A stretch of 34,498 nucleotides of DNA from DATKKM01 sp036741795 (GTDB lineage: Bacteria > Chloroflexota > Dehalococcoidia > SM23-28-2 > RBG-16-64-32), in assembly GCA_036741795.1 (NCBI GenBank), contig DAINRO010000022.1, forward strand, positions 1-34,498, written 5' to 3'. Each line of letters begins with the position of its first letter. Positions within the stretch are counted from its first letter, which is position 1. Both the position numbers and the translations under genes were made by a program. Under the pieces are notes generated by a model, which saw only the letters and a list, made by a program, of their open reading frames with translations, had not been told where the DNA came from and did not search any database. Shown in pieces: positions 8,868 through 16,447 of this stretch.

Positions 8868-9381
8868 AGAACGCGCCTGGCGAACGTTACAACCTAGCTC
8901 ACCCGGTTCCCTCCGGAACCCGAACCCTCTTGGGTATCGCAATCATTGGGGCATTCATCGTGGCAGCTACCGCTTGGTCGGCGTATGCGCTGCTTCCTCT
9001 GATATTCTTGCTGCCCTATATTGCCTAGGTGAGATGGAAAAATCCATCGGCCGATGTGTATCTCGATCTGACGGACGCGCACCTCATCGTGAGTATGTCA
9101 GGGACAACACGAATCCCCTATTCACGCATTGCTGACGTGGAGCGGATCATCCCCGATCCCGCGGATAAACGGAGGGAGCAACTGGCGCTGTCTTGGGGCA
9201 AACTCTTCGGGGGAGGCGACTTTACCGCCCATGATTCTCGGATCCGAGTCCATCTACGCGAATGGACTTGGTGCTCACGCTGTACTTCCTCGTGCCGCGC
9301 CGATCGATAACCATCTATCTCGCTCAACCGGAAGAATTCGTTGAGGACTTGCGCGTCCGGCTTTCTGAAGCCGCCGCTTAA
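8864..9381 (+). pseudogene. Broken membrane-anchored PH-like protein (in-frame stop plus frameshift)
   Basis: The frame opening at GTG 8864 (a 4-base overlap with the glycosyltransferase stop) encodes a short polar head and a strongly hydrophobic stretch of about 34 residues, then hits TAG at 9026-9028. The same frame continues straight on as a soluble domain (WKNPSADVYLDLTDAHLIV, later PYSRIADVERI and SWGKLFGG) up to about 9258. The coding signal then moves to the -1 frame (MDLVLTLYFLVPRRSITIYL, then EEFVEDLRVRL) and stops at 9379-9381. Joined, the pieces make a protein of about 170 residues with a membrane segment followed by a PH-like beta domain ending in a helix. An in-frame amber plus a one-base shift imply a decayed gene. 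Alternatives are assembly errors, or two small genes using TAG/GTG re-initiation with one frameshift. Confidence 0.6.
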
Positions 9382-9415
9382 AGTGCCGCTCCTCGCCCCA
9401 TCACCCTGCGTTTCA

Positions 9416-9421
9416 TAAACT
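9416..9421 (+). promoter_or_regulatory. Putative -10 box before the PIG-L gene
   Basis: TAAACT (or the overlapping CATAAA) ends 7-9 bases before the GTG at 9429, which has no Shine-Dalgarno. This fits leaderless transcription. The match to consensus is modest. Confidence 0.35.
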
Positions 9422-9428
9422 GTATCTC

Positions 9429-10148
9429 GTGACCCACGTCGACGCCGAGAAGGACCACCCGAAGACCGCGCTCGTCATCGTCGCCCACCCGGACGACGCC
9501 GAGTTCCTCTGCGGCGGCACGGTCGCGAAGTGGGTCGCCGAGGGCTGGGAGGTCCACTACCTCCTCACCACCAGCGGCGACATGGGCAGCAAGGACCCGG
9601 AGATGACCCGCGAGAAGCTGGGCAAGGTCCGCGAGAAGGAACAGCGCGGCGCCTGCGACGTCCTCGGCGTCAAAGAGCTTGTCCTCCTCCGCTACCCCGA
9701 CGGCTTCGTCGAGGACACGGCGGAGATGCGTGGCAAGATCGTCCGCGAGTTGCGCCGCCTCAAGCCCCACACCGTCATTACCTGGAACCCCTTCCGCACC
9801 TCGTTCACGCACCGCGACCACCGCCTGACCGGCCAGTCCGCCGTCGACGCCGTCTTCCCCCTCTCCCGCGACCCCCTCGCCTACCCCGAACACGCCAAGG
9901 AAGGGCTGGAATCGCACCGCGTCATGGAGCTGCTCCTCGCCGGCGCCGAGAACCCGGACCATTGGATCGAAATCCCCGAGGACGCCTTCAAGACCAAGAT
10001 CGCCGCCCTCAAGAAGCACAAGTCCCAGATCGGATCCGCGCCGATCAAGGAGCTGCGCAAGCGCCTCAAGGAACGCATGCAGGAAGCGGCCAAGGACCGG
10101 GACGGGATGAAAATGGCCGAGTCGTTCCGTCGCATGGCCTGGGGCTGA
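9429..10148 (+). CDS. PIG-L family deacetylase (LmbE/MshB/BshB type)
   Basis: PIG-L enzymes are zinc hydrolases that remove acetyl groups from N-acetylglucosamine-containing molecules. This 239-residue protein has the zinc-binding AHPDDAEF motif (H20, D22, D23) and the second metal/active-site motif HRDHR (residues 128-132). It has no signal peptide, so it should act in the cytoplasm. The start is a GTG. The gene lies downstream of an MshA-like glycosyltransferase, which suggests the classical glycosyltransferase-then-deacetylase pair of mycothiol or bacillithiol synthesis. The pairing is inference, as the family also deacetylates lipids and antibiotics. Confidence 0.88.
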   Translation: MTHVDAEKDHPKTALVIVAHPDDAEFLCGGTVAKWVAEGWEVHYLLTTSGDMGSKDPEMTREKLGKVREKEQRGACDVLGVKELVLLRYPDGFVEDTAEMRGKIVRELRRLKPHTVITWNPFRTSFTHRDHRLTGQSAVDAVFPLSRDPLAYPEHAKEGLESHRVMELLLAGAENPDHWIEIPEDAFKTKIAALKKHKSQIGSAPIKELRKRLKERMQEAAKDRDGMKMAESFRRMAWG

Positions 10149-10152
10149 CGCG

Positions 10153-11094
10153 ATGGAATCCCTGAGCGTACTCGCCGTCTACGCGGCACTCGCCCTCACC
10201 GGAGTGTCGTCGGCGCTCTACATCGCCCACGCGCTAGGCTTGCGCATCGTCACGAGAAGAATGGCCACGGACGCGGGCCAGGGGCCGACGGTGACCACGC
10301 TGGAGCGCGATAGCACCGACTGGTCCGGTTCCGCTGGCCAGGCCGCCACCCTGACGGCCTGGGCGGGACTGGCCGCACTAATCGTCTGGGTAGTCTCCCG
10401 CTGGATTGCGGTGGAGCACGCGCCGTGGTCCAACATGTACGAGTTCACCATCGCCTTCGCCGGGGGCATCCTCGCCTTCTACCTGGTCTTCGAGCGAGCC
10501 TACGCGGCTGATACGCGCGGCCGTTCTGCCCGCGCACTTGGCGTCGTCGCCCTGCCGGTCGTCTTCGCGATGCTCGTCACCAGCGTCGCCTTCTTCCCGG
10601 ACGAAGTGCGCCCGCTCGTCCCGGCCCTCCAGAACGCCGACCTCCTCGCCATCCACGTCGCCGCCATGATCCTCGCCTACGCCGCCCTCAGCGTCTCCTT
10701 CACCGCCGCCGTCCTCTACCTCGTCCAGGGGATGGATTCCCGCCCCAACGGCCGCGAATCCGAGCGTTTCTTGCGCCTTCCCTCCTCCGCCGCCCTCGAC
10801 GAAATCGCTTACAAGTCCGTCATGGTCGGCTTCCCGCTGCTCGCCGCCGGCATCGCCCTCGGCGCCTACTGGGCGAACTCCGCCTGGGGACGCTACTGGG
10901 GCTGGGACCCCAAGGAGACCAGCGCCCTCCTTACCCTTCTCATTTACGCCGCGTACCTCCACACCCACAGCCTCCGCGGCTGGGCCGGCAAGCGCTCCGC
11001 CTGGGTCTTGGTGCTGGGCTTCGGCGCCGTGCTCTTCACGTACTTCGTCGTCAACCTCTGGGTCTCGGGGCTGCATAGCTACGCCGGCGTCTAA
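10153..11094 (+). CDS. Cytochrome c biogenesis protein, CcsA/CcsB (ResC) family
   Basis: This integral membrane protein of the System II cytochrome c assembly machinery exports or presents heme for attachment to apocytochromes. The 313-residue protein is almost entirely hydrophobic, with about eight membrane spans. It carries the tryptophan-rich heme-handling motif WGWDPKETSALL near residue 252. Conserved histidines follow in the YLHTHSLRGW loop and near the C-terminus in GLHSYAG. It starts 4 bases after the PIG-L stop and may be co-transcribed with it. The usual ResB/Ccs1 partner is not visible nearby. The protein implies that this organism makes c-type cytochromes. Confidence 0.92.
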   Translation: MESLSVLAVYAALALTGVSSALYIAHALGLRIVTRRMATDAGQGPTVTTLERDSTDWSGSAGQAATLTAWAGLAALIVWVVSRWIAVEHAPWSNMYEFTIAFAGGILAFYLVFERAYAADTRGRSARALGVVALPVVFAMLVTSVAFFPDEVRPLVPALQNADLLAIHVAAMILAYAALSVSFTAAVLYLVQGMDSRPNGRESERFLRLPSSAALDEIAYKSVMVGFPLLAAGIALGAYWANSAWGRYWGWDPKETSALLTLLIYAAYLHTHSLRGWAGKRSAWVLVLGFGAVLFTYFVVNLWVSGLHSYAGV

Positions 11095-11105
11095 TCCCGC
11101 CCGTC

Positions 11106-11125
11106 ATTCCCGCGGGAGCGGGAAT
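11106..11125. repeat. dRS3-like inverted repeat (ATTCCC-N8-GGGAAT)
   Basis: An 8-base perfect stem ATTCCCGC/GCGGGAAT encloses the tetraloop GGGA. The sequence fits the ATTCCC-N8-GGGAAT pattern known as the Neisseria dRS3 element, a motif that also turns up between genes in other bacteria. It lies 11 bases after the cytochrome c assembly gene and has no T tract. Confidence 0.7.
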
Positions 11126-11228
11126 CCATTCCGAAAAGCCGGATTAGCCTACTTAACCACTTATCGCCAGAAAAGGTGAATCTCCAAAACGAACTTCGCC
11201 GCCTTGACCGGGCAGAGCGCCTCTCGGG

Positions 11229-11234
11229 TATAAT
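11229..11234 (+). promoter_or_regulatory. -10 box of the DinB-fold gene
   Basis: A perfect TATAAT in the context GGGTATAATCCG, the same surroundings as the box at 7623. Transcription would begin near 11241, leaving a leader of about 37 bases that contains a GGAAAGG ribosome-binding site. Confidence 0.55.
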
Positions 11235-11277
11235 CCGCCAGCAACCCCGCCACAGCCCGGAAAGGTAGACCCGCCTC

Positions 11278-11802
11278 ATGAATTCCATCGAACTCCTCAA
11301 GTCCCAGGTCCAGCTGGCCCACGCCTTCCTCGACGGCACTTGCGCCGACGTCACCCAGGAACAGGCCGACGCTGTGCCGGGAGGCACTGCCCACCCTATC
11401 GGCGCCACCTACGCCCACCTCGTGCTGGCAGAAGACTTCATCCTCAGCATGTTCGTCCGGGGCACCCAGCCCCTCGTCCTCGGCGAATTCGCCGGCAAGA
11501 CCGGCTTCAGCGAGCCCCAGCCTGTCAACGTGTCCGCTGACGAGATGCTGGCCTGGGCCAACCGCGTGAAAGTGGACATGCCGGTCGCCCGGGAGTACGG
11601 CAAGGCGGTCCTCGCGAACACCCTGGGCTGGATCGACAGCCTGTCCGAGTCCGACCTCGAGCGCGAAGTAGAGCCGCCGGGCTTCCCGAAGCAGACTGTC
11701 GGCCAGTGGATCACCATCGCGGCGATCGCCCACCCCTCCAACCACTGTGGCGAGATCGCCGCCCTCAAGGGGCTGGGCGGCGCGAAGGGCTACCCCTTCT
11801 AG
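11278..11802 (+). CDS. DinB-fold protein (DinB/YfiT-like, putative metal-dependent hydrolase or thiol transferase)
   Basis: DinB-fold proteins are four-helix bundles binding a metal through three histidines. Members include bacillithiol- and mycothiol-dependent S-transferases. This 174-residue protein shows H in YAHLVLAED (about residue 46) and H in SNHCGEIAAL near the C-terminus (about residue 160), fitting metal-ligand positions in helices 2 and 4. A LGWIDSLSE segment in between is typical of the family. It has its own promoter and stands alone. The stop codon lies inside a 7-base tandem repeat. Its substrate cannot be told from sequence. Confidence 0.82.
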   Translation: MNSIELLKSQVQLAHAFLDGTCADVTQEQADAVPGGTAHPIGATYAHLVLAEDFILSMFVRGTQPLVLGEFAGKTGFSEPQPVNVSADEMLAWANRVKVDMPVAREYGKAVLANTLGWIDSLSESDLEREVEPPGFPKQTVGQWITIAAIAHPSNHCGEIAALKGLGGAKGYPF

Positions 11803-11834
11803 TGCTTAGTGCCTAGTGCCTGGTGACTAGTGCT
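11800..11834. repeat. Tandem heptamer repeat TAGTGCC at a convergent gene junction
   Basis: Five 7-base units (TAGTGCT, TAGTGCC, TAGTGCC, TGGTGAC, TAGTGCT) run without gaps. The first unit supplies the TAG stop of the DinB gene. The reverse complement of 11827-11829 supplies the TAG stop of the convergent acyl-CoA synthetase gene. Both genes therefore end inside the array. Confidence 0.75.
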
Positions 11835-13245
11835 CGCGGCGTCGCCAGTGCGCCGCGTAGGCCGCCAACGCTCGGACCGCTCGCTCGACACTCGGAAACG
11901 TCGCCACGCCGGCGTCAGCCAGCCTGTCCCGGACCTCGGACACCATCCTCCAGCGCTCCTCGTCGGGGTAGTCGGAGGGTCCGAGCGCCACGGCGAACGG
12001 CTTCCTGGTAGCACTCGCCACCTTGATGAAGCGCTCCGCGATGCGCGGCAGGATATCCGCCGCGCCGGGACGCCCAAACGCCCACGCCTCGTTCATGTTC
12101 GCGAGCAACACGTCGATACCGGGGCTCTCGTCGAACCACTCCAGCACCTGCCCGCCGCCGAGCCCGCTTCCGGCGAGGATCGACTGGTCGACCGGGTTCG
12201 TCACCCAGCCCGCGAGGTCCGGTGCCCGCTCCGCCACCTTCGACTCAACGTCCGGCGGCAGCGGCGGCACCTCGAGGCCCACTTCTTCGCATAGGTCCGC
12301 GGTAAGAACCGAGCGGCCGCCTCCCGCGCCAACCATGCCCAGCCTTAGCCCCGTGCCCGGTCGCATGTACGCGCAGGCGAGCACCATATCGATCATGTCC
12401 TCGACCGTATCCACGGCTATGGCGCCAGACTGCTTGAGTGCCGCGGCCCAGACTTCGCCCGATCCGGCCAACGCGGCGGTGTGCGACGCCGCGGAGCGGC
12501 TTCCGGCTGCCGTGCGCCCGCCCTTGAGCACGACCACTGGCTTTGCGGCGGCGGCCATCTTCAGCGCCGAGAGGAAGCGGCGTCCGTCGCGCACGCCTTC
12601 GACGTATGCACCGATCACCCGCGTCTCGTCGTCAGCGGCCAGGTATTCCAGGAAGTCGCTTTCGTCGAGGTCCACGCCGTTCCCGTAGCTGACTGCCTTC
12701 GAGAAGAGAAGACCCCTCGGCGCCCCGAAGTGCGCGATCTCGAACAGCAGGTTCCCGCTCTGTGAAAGAAACCCCACCGGCCCCCGCGCCCGCGGCATAT
12801 CTCCCCGGAACGAGAGCCCGTGCGCCGGGTTCAGGATCCCCATGCAGTTCGGCCCGATCAGCCTTATCCCTGCCTCGCGCGCGGCGTCGAGCAGCCGCTG
12901 CTCCAGCTCAATCCCTTCCGCTTTGCCAGTCTCGCTGAAGCGGCCGGTGAATAGCTGCATCGCCTTCACCTTGCGCTCGGCCGCTTGCGCCACGAGGTCC
13001 AGGATGTAGTCCGAGGGGATGCAGGAGATCACGTAGTCGATATCGCCGGGCACTTCCCGCAGAGATGTATACACGGAGAGGCCAAGGATCTCGCCGCCCT
13101 TCGGGTTGACGGGATAGACCTGTCCTTTGAACCCGGTCTCGAGGATCGAAGATACGTAGTCGTAGCCGGGCGTATCAGGGTTCGCGGAGGCCCCAATGAC
13201 GGCGATGGACCGCGGGGAGAAGGCCACACCCAGTTCGGAGATCAT
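11827..13245 (-). CDS. NDP-forming acyl-CoA synthetase, alpha-type (CoA-binding and ligase domains)
   Basis: This protein resembles the alpha subunit of ADP-forming acetyl/acyl-CoA synthetases, which conserve energy by making ATP from acyl-CoA. It is 472 residues long. An N-terminal CoA-binding Rossmann domain starts with SIAVIGASANP (residues 13-23) and includes GPNCMGILNP (131-140). The ligase domain holds FLSQSGNL (159-166) and the SHTAALAGS motif (254-262), where H255 is at the position of the phosphorylated histidine. No ATP-grasp beta domain is attached or adjacent, so the partner must be encoded elsewhere or the reaction may differ. A TAAGCT -10-like box ends 9 bases before the ATG on the minus strand. 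Confidence 0.83.
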   Translation of the reverse strand: MISELGVAFSPRSIAVIGASANPDTPGYDYVSSILETGFKGQVYPVNPKGGEILGLSVYTSLREVPGDIDYVISCIPSDYILDLVAQAAERKVKAMQLFTGRFSETGKAEGIELEQRLLDAAREAGIRLIGPNCMGILNPAHGLSFRGDMPRARGPVGFLSQSGNLLFEIAHFGAPRGLLFSKAVSYGNGVDLDESDFLEYLAADDETRVIGAYVEGVRDGRRFLSALKMAAAAKPVVVLKGGRTAAGSRSAASHTAALAGSGEVWAAALKQSGAIAVDTVEDMIDMVLACAYMRPGTGLRLGMVGAGGGRSVLTADLCEEVGLEVPPLPPDVESKVAERAPDLAGWVTNPVDQSILAGSGLGGGQVLEWFDESPGIDVLLANMNEAWAFGRPGAADILPRIAERFIKVASATRKPFAVALGPSDYPDEERWRMVSEVRDRLADAGVATFPSVERAVRALAAYAAHWRRREH

Positions 13246-13319
13246 ACGGGCGACAGCTTACGAAAGCGCGCGGACTGGCGGAAGGTATCCGCTCTTGAGG
13301 CCAGCAGGAGTGAGCGGAG

Positions 13320-13895
13320 CTACTCCTGGTCCCGGAGTATCAGCCCGTAGTCGCCGTCGTTACGGCGGTAGAGCAGCGCCATCTCGTCGCGGTCGGCGTC
13401 GTGGAAGAGGTAGAAGTTGTGGCCCAGCATCTCCATCTGTTCGATCGCCTCGGCCTCCGTCATCGGCTTCATCGCGAAGGTCTTCCGGCGCACGACCCGC
13501 CCGCCGATGATTTCCGTGTCCGGCGGTAGCGGAGCGGATTCGTCTTCTCCAGATGGGGCGCCCGGCACGCGGTGATCCTTATCGACGCGTCGCTCGCTGC
13601 TCATCAGGCGGCGCTCCTTGAACGACTTGGCCTGGCGGTCCAGCACTGCCGCGGCGGCGTCGACTGCGGCGACGATATCGTAGTTCCGCTCCTCGGCGCG
13701 CAGGTACGTGCCGTTGGCGCTGATCGTCACCTGCACCACGTACCTTCCCTCGTCCCCTTTCGCTTCCCGCCGCACGTCCACGATGGCGTGGTCAGCCAGT
13801 GGAAGGTGCCTCGCCAGTTTCTGAAGGTGCTCGCTGGCGTGGAGGCGGAAATCGTCGCCGATGGTGAGGTGCTGGCCGCGAAAGATGACGTCCAA
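13320..13895 (-). CDS. hpf: Ribosome hibernation promoting factor, long form
   Basis: Long HPF dimerises idle ribosomes in stationary phase or stress. The N-terminal S30AE domain begins at once (DVIFRGQHLTI). A Ser/Pro/Asp-rich linker follows, and the C-terminal dimerisation domain contains EAIEQMEMLGHNFYLF, ending in a beta strand (YGLILRDQE). The frame is open further upstream, but I choose the TTG at 13893-13895: GGAGGG lies 4 bases before it and the S30AE domain starts directly after. This gives 191 residues, typical of long HPF. A good promoter with -35 and -10 lies upstream at 13936-13964. It diverges from the XRE regulator gene. Confidence 0.93.
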   Translation of the reverse strand: MDVIFRGQHLTIGDDFRLHASEHLQKLARHLPLADHAIVDVRREAKGDEGRYVVQVTISANGTYLRAEERNYDIVAAVDAAAAVLDRQAKSFKERRLMSSERRVDKDHRVPGAPSGEDESAPLPPDTEIIGGRVVRRKTFAMKPMTEAEAIEQMEMLGHNFYLFHDADRDEMALLYRRNDGDYGLILRDQE

Positions 13896-13935
13896 GGATC
13901 CCTCCGTCCGATTTAGCGATGGGGTGTTCGATCCC

Positions 13936-13964
13936 ATTGTATGTTCAGCACTACACCCCCTCAA
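13936..13964 (-). promoter_or_regulatory. Sigma-70-type promoter of hpf
   Basis: On the minus strand TTGAGG (13964-13959) and TACAAT (13941-13936) are separated by exactly 17 bases. The start point would be near 13929, leaving a leader of about 34 bases with the GGAGGG ribosome-binding site. Confidence 0.65.
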
Positions 13965-13994
13965 GTTCATTGCCGGTCACACCTCTTGTGGGGA

Positions 13995-14012
13995 TTACAC
14001 GGTTCCGTGTAA
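13995..14012. promoter_or_regulatory. Palindromic operator at the XRE regulator promoter
   Basis: Perfect 8-base arms TTACACGG and CCGTGTAA flank a TT centre. The palindrome ends 9 bases before the ATG of the XRE regulator and overlaps its likely -10 box (TAACCT, 14010-14015). The placement is what is expected of a self-repressing operator. Confidence 0.65.
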
Positions 14013-14021
14013 CCTTCGCAT

Positions 14022-14255
14022 ATGGCAGAGAGGAAGGCGGCCTATGGGGAAGCGTGGGACAGGGAGCGCGTCCTGGCACTGCGCCAGCATCTCGGCCTCA
14101 GTCAGGACGGCCTGGCGCGGGAACTGGGGATGCGGCAGCAAACAGTGAGCGAGTGGGAAACGGGACGGTACGAACCGCGCGGTGGATCGGTGAAGCTGCT
14201 GACGATGATCGCCGACAGAGCCGCTTTCAAGTACCGGGCAGGGGACGGCACGTGA
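14022..14255 (+). CDS. Small XRE-family helix-turn-helix regulator
   Basis: The 77-residue protein is essentially one Cro/C1-type helix-turn-helix domain. LRQHLGLSQDGLARELGM (about residues 20-37) covers the first helices and RQQTVSEWETGRYEPRG the recognition helix and following turn. There is no effector domain. The ATG follows a TAACCT box by 6 bases, suggesting a leaderless message, and a perfect palindrome overlaps that box, so autoregulation is likely. The stop overlaps the start of the DUF2851 gene by 4 bases, making the two a coupled pair. Confidence 0.88.
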   Translation: MAERKAAYGEAWDRERVLALRQHLGLSQDGLARELGMRQQTVSEWETGRYEPRGGSVKLLTMIADRAAFKYRAGDGT

Positions 14256-15430
14256 GCCCCGCGGTCAGGGAGCGACGCGCTGTCTATTCGCCCACACGGA
14301 CCCGGCCGCCTGAGAGCGCCCTGTCAGAGATCTGGGAGCGGCAAACGTATGATCGCAAGCGCCTCGTGGATGGGCAGGGCACGCCGGTCCGCGTCATCTA
14401 CCGGGGCAGGCGTGGCGCCGGTCCGGGGCCGGACTTCCGGGACGCGATCGTCGCCTTCGATGACGGCCCGCGCCAGGGCGACGTTGAACTGCACGTCTTC
14501 GCCAGCGATTTCAACCGCCACGGGCACAACGCCGACTCGGCATACAACGGCGTTATCCTGCACGTTGTCTTCTTCGACGATCTCCATTGTGAAACTGAAC
14601 TCGAGGACGGGAATACGGTGCCGGTAACTGCCCTTGCTCTCCTGAGTCCGGCCGGACAGTCCCGGCGGAAAGGGTTCCGCGAACCGTGTCAAGATGCTGT
14701 CCCGCGGCTCGGCGCTGGCGGTGTCGGGGAGGCACTGGACCGGCTGGGTGCGATGCGATTCCGTCAGAAAGCGGCGGCGCTGGCGGTGCGTCTACGGGCC
14801 GGAGTCACGCCGGAACAACTGCTGTGGGAGGGGTTGCTGGAGGCGCTCGGCTACGGCGCGGACCGTGCCGCTATGACCGAGTTGGCGCGGGCCGTAACGT
14901 GGCCGACAGCCTACGTCCGGGCACGAGACGGCGGGGCGCCGGGCGTGGAGCGGGCGCTTGTCCGGGCATGGAGGGGCGTCCGGCCCAATCCACTCTTCCA
15001 GGCCGGTGTGCGTCCCGGAAACAGGGCGGAGCGCCGCCTCCAGGGTGCGGCTGTACTCGCCGAGCGCTTCGCCCGGTCCGGCGGAATCGGCGCGGCGTTG
15101 CTTGGCACGTTAGAGGATGATGCCTCCGCTGACTCGCTGGTTTCGGTGCTTACCGTCCCTAAGCTCGTCGGGCGGGGGCGCGCCGTCGAGATCTCAGGAA
15201 ACGCCGTCCTTCCGCTCGCGGCCGGGCTCTGCCCGGAGCCTCGAGAACACGCTCGCTTCGAGGCTGCTTATGCCTCTCTGCCGCTACCTGCGCGCTATGG
15301 CGCGGTAAGGCATCTTCATGCCGCCACCGGAAGGGACGTGCCCCTCGGCATGCGGCGTCAGCAGGGGATGCTTTACCTCCTCCGTCAGTACTGCAGCCAG
15401 GGTGGCTGCGGCAAGTGTCCCTTGTCCTGA
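14252..15430 (+). CDS. DUF2851 family protein
   Basis: This 392-residue protein matches the uncharacterised DUF2851 family, found mainly in Bacteroidetes and Chloroflexota. Family-like segments are an early ESALSEIWERQ, GPDFRDAIVAFDDG followed by GDVELHV and HGHNADSAYNGVILHVVF near residues 72-112, and a cysteine-ended C-terminus (C381, C386, C389; CX4CX2C). The frame is open far upstream through the XRE gene, but the GTG at 14252 overlaps the XRE stop as GTGA and fits the domain start. The C-terminal cysteines suggest metal binding. The function is unknown; coupling to a self-regulated XRE gene suggests a conditionally expressed system. Confidence 0.75.
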   Translation: MSPAVRERRAVYSPTRTRPPESALSEIWERQTYDRKRLVDGQGTPVRVIYRGRRGAGPGPDFRDAIVAFDDGPRQGDVELHVFASDFNRHGHNADSAYNGVILHVVFFDDLHCETELEDGNTVPVTALALLSPAGQSRRKGFREPCQDAVPRLGAGGVGEALDRLGAMRFRQKAAALAVRLRAGVTPEQLLWEGLLEALGYGADRAAMTELARAVTWPTAYVRARDGGAPGVERALVRAWRGVRPNPLFQAGVRPGNRAERRLQGAAVLAERFARSGGIGAALLGTLEDDASADSLVSVLTVPKLVGRGRAVEISGNAVLPLAAGLCPEPREHARFEAAYASLPLPARYGAVRHLHAATGRDVPLGMRRQQGMLYLLRQYCSQGGCGKCPLS

Positions 15431-15443
15431 CCGGACGCTCGGA

Positions 15444-16442
15444 CTAGCCGATCTTCAGGCCGGGATCGATATCGAGATCAAGGGTCGCGAGTCCGCCAGC
15501 CTGGAATCGCTGGTAGCCGCAGGCCGCAATCATCACGCCGTTGTCCGTGCAGAGGTGGGGAGGAGGGACAAGAACCGGCACCTGCGCACGCTCCGCTAGC
15601 TCGGCGCGCAACCGCGAGTTCGCGGCGACGCCGCCGGAGAGCACAACCTGGCGCGCCCCCGTGTCCTGCGCCGCTCGCGTAGCCTTGGTGACAAGCGAAT
15701 CCACGACCGACTCCTGGAACGCCGCCGCCAGTTCGGCCGCATCCGGCGCCTCCCCCTCTTCGCCCCTGACGATCCGTTGGACCTTCGTCTTGAGGCCGCT
15801 AAAGCTGAAATCGTACTCGCCGTCCAGGCGAGCCCGCGGTAACTTCGGCGACGATTTTCCCGCCGTCGTGGCGAGCTTGTCGATCGCCGGACCGCCGGGG
15901 AATCCCAACCCCAGGAGCCGTGCCACCTTGTCGAAGGCCTCTCCCGCTGCGTCGTCCACGGTCTGGCCCAACCGTTTGTATCGCCCATACCCTTCGACCA
16001 GGACGACATCGCTGTGGCCGCCCGAGACAATCAGCGCCAGCGCCGGGAACTCGGGCCGGTTTGGCCCGCCGTCCCCGTCGAGCCAGGCGGCGTAGATGTG
16101 CCCCTCCAGGTGGTTCACGGGTACCAGCGGCAGACCCGTGGCGTAACCCAACGCCTTCGCGAAGTTCAACCCCGTCAGGAGCGCTCCCGCGAGGCCGGGG
16201 CCATAAGTTACGGCGATCGCGTCGATCTTCTCGAGTTTCAGCCGAGCCTGGTCCAGCGCCTCGTCCAGCACGGGTACCAGTGCATCTATGTGTTTGCGCG
16301 AGGCCAGTTCCGGCACGACACCGCCGTAAGTCGCGTGCAGTTCAACCTGCGAAGCGACGACGTTGCTGAGGATATGTCTCCCGTCTTCGACGATACCGAT
16401 CGCTGTCTCGTCGCATGACGTCTCGATGCCAAGGACGCGCAT
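15444..16442 (-). CDS. tsaD: tRNA N6-threonylcarbamoyladenosine synthase subunit TsaD
   Basis: TsaD transfers the threonylcarbamoyl group to adenosine 37 of tRNAs reading ANN codons, working with TsaB and TsaE. The 332-residue protein starts with GIETSCDET and has the metal-binding pair H111 and H115 in NHLEGH, VSGGHSDVV for nucleotide binding, and FSGLKTKV. The start lies 5 bases after the stop of the upstream PP2C-like gene, so the two share a transcript. TsaE begins at the right end of the window, far away and on the other strand. The gene ends 13 bases from the convergent DUF2851 gene. Confidence 0.96.
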   Translation of the reverse strand: MRVLGIETSCDETAIGIVEDGRHILSNVVASQVELHATYGGVVPELASRKHIDALVPVLDEALDQARLKLEKIDAIAVTYGPGLAGALLTGLNFAKALGYATGLPLVPVNHLEGHIYAAWLDGDGGPNRPEFPALALIVSGGHSDVVLVEGYGRYKRLGQTVDDAAGEAFDKVARLLGLGFPGGPAIDKLATTAGKSSPKLPRARLDGEYDFSFSGLKTKVQRIVRGEEGEAPDAAELAAAFQESVVDSLVTKATRAAQDTGARQVVLSGGVAANSRLRAELAERAQVPVLVPPPHLCTDNGVMIAACGYQRFQAGGLATLDLDIDPGLKIG

Positions 16443-16447
16443 TCCGG

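Noticed and set aside
7560..8942. 460-codon minus-strand open frame over the glycosyltransferase gene
   Set aside because: Antisense frame kept open by high third-position GC; low-complexity Ala/Gly/Asp/Glu translation and no motifs.
13919..14251. Upstream extension of the DUF2851 frame through the XRE gene
   Set aside because: It overlaps the XRE gene and its operator; the GTG at 14252 forms a normal GTGA junction and matches the domain start.
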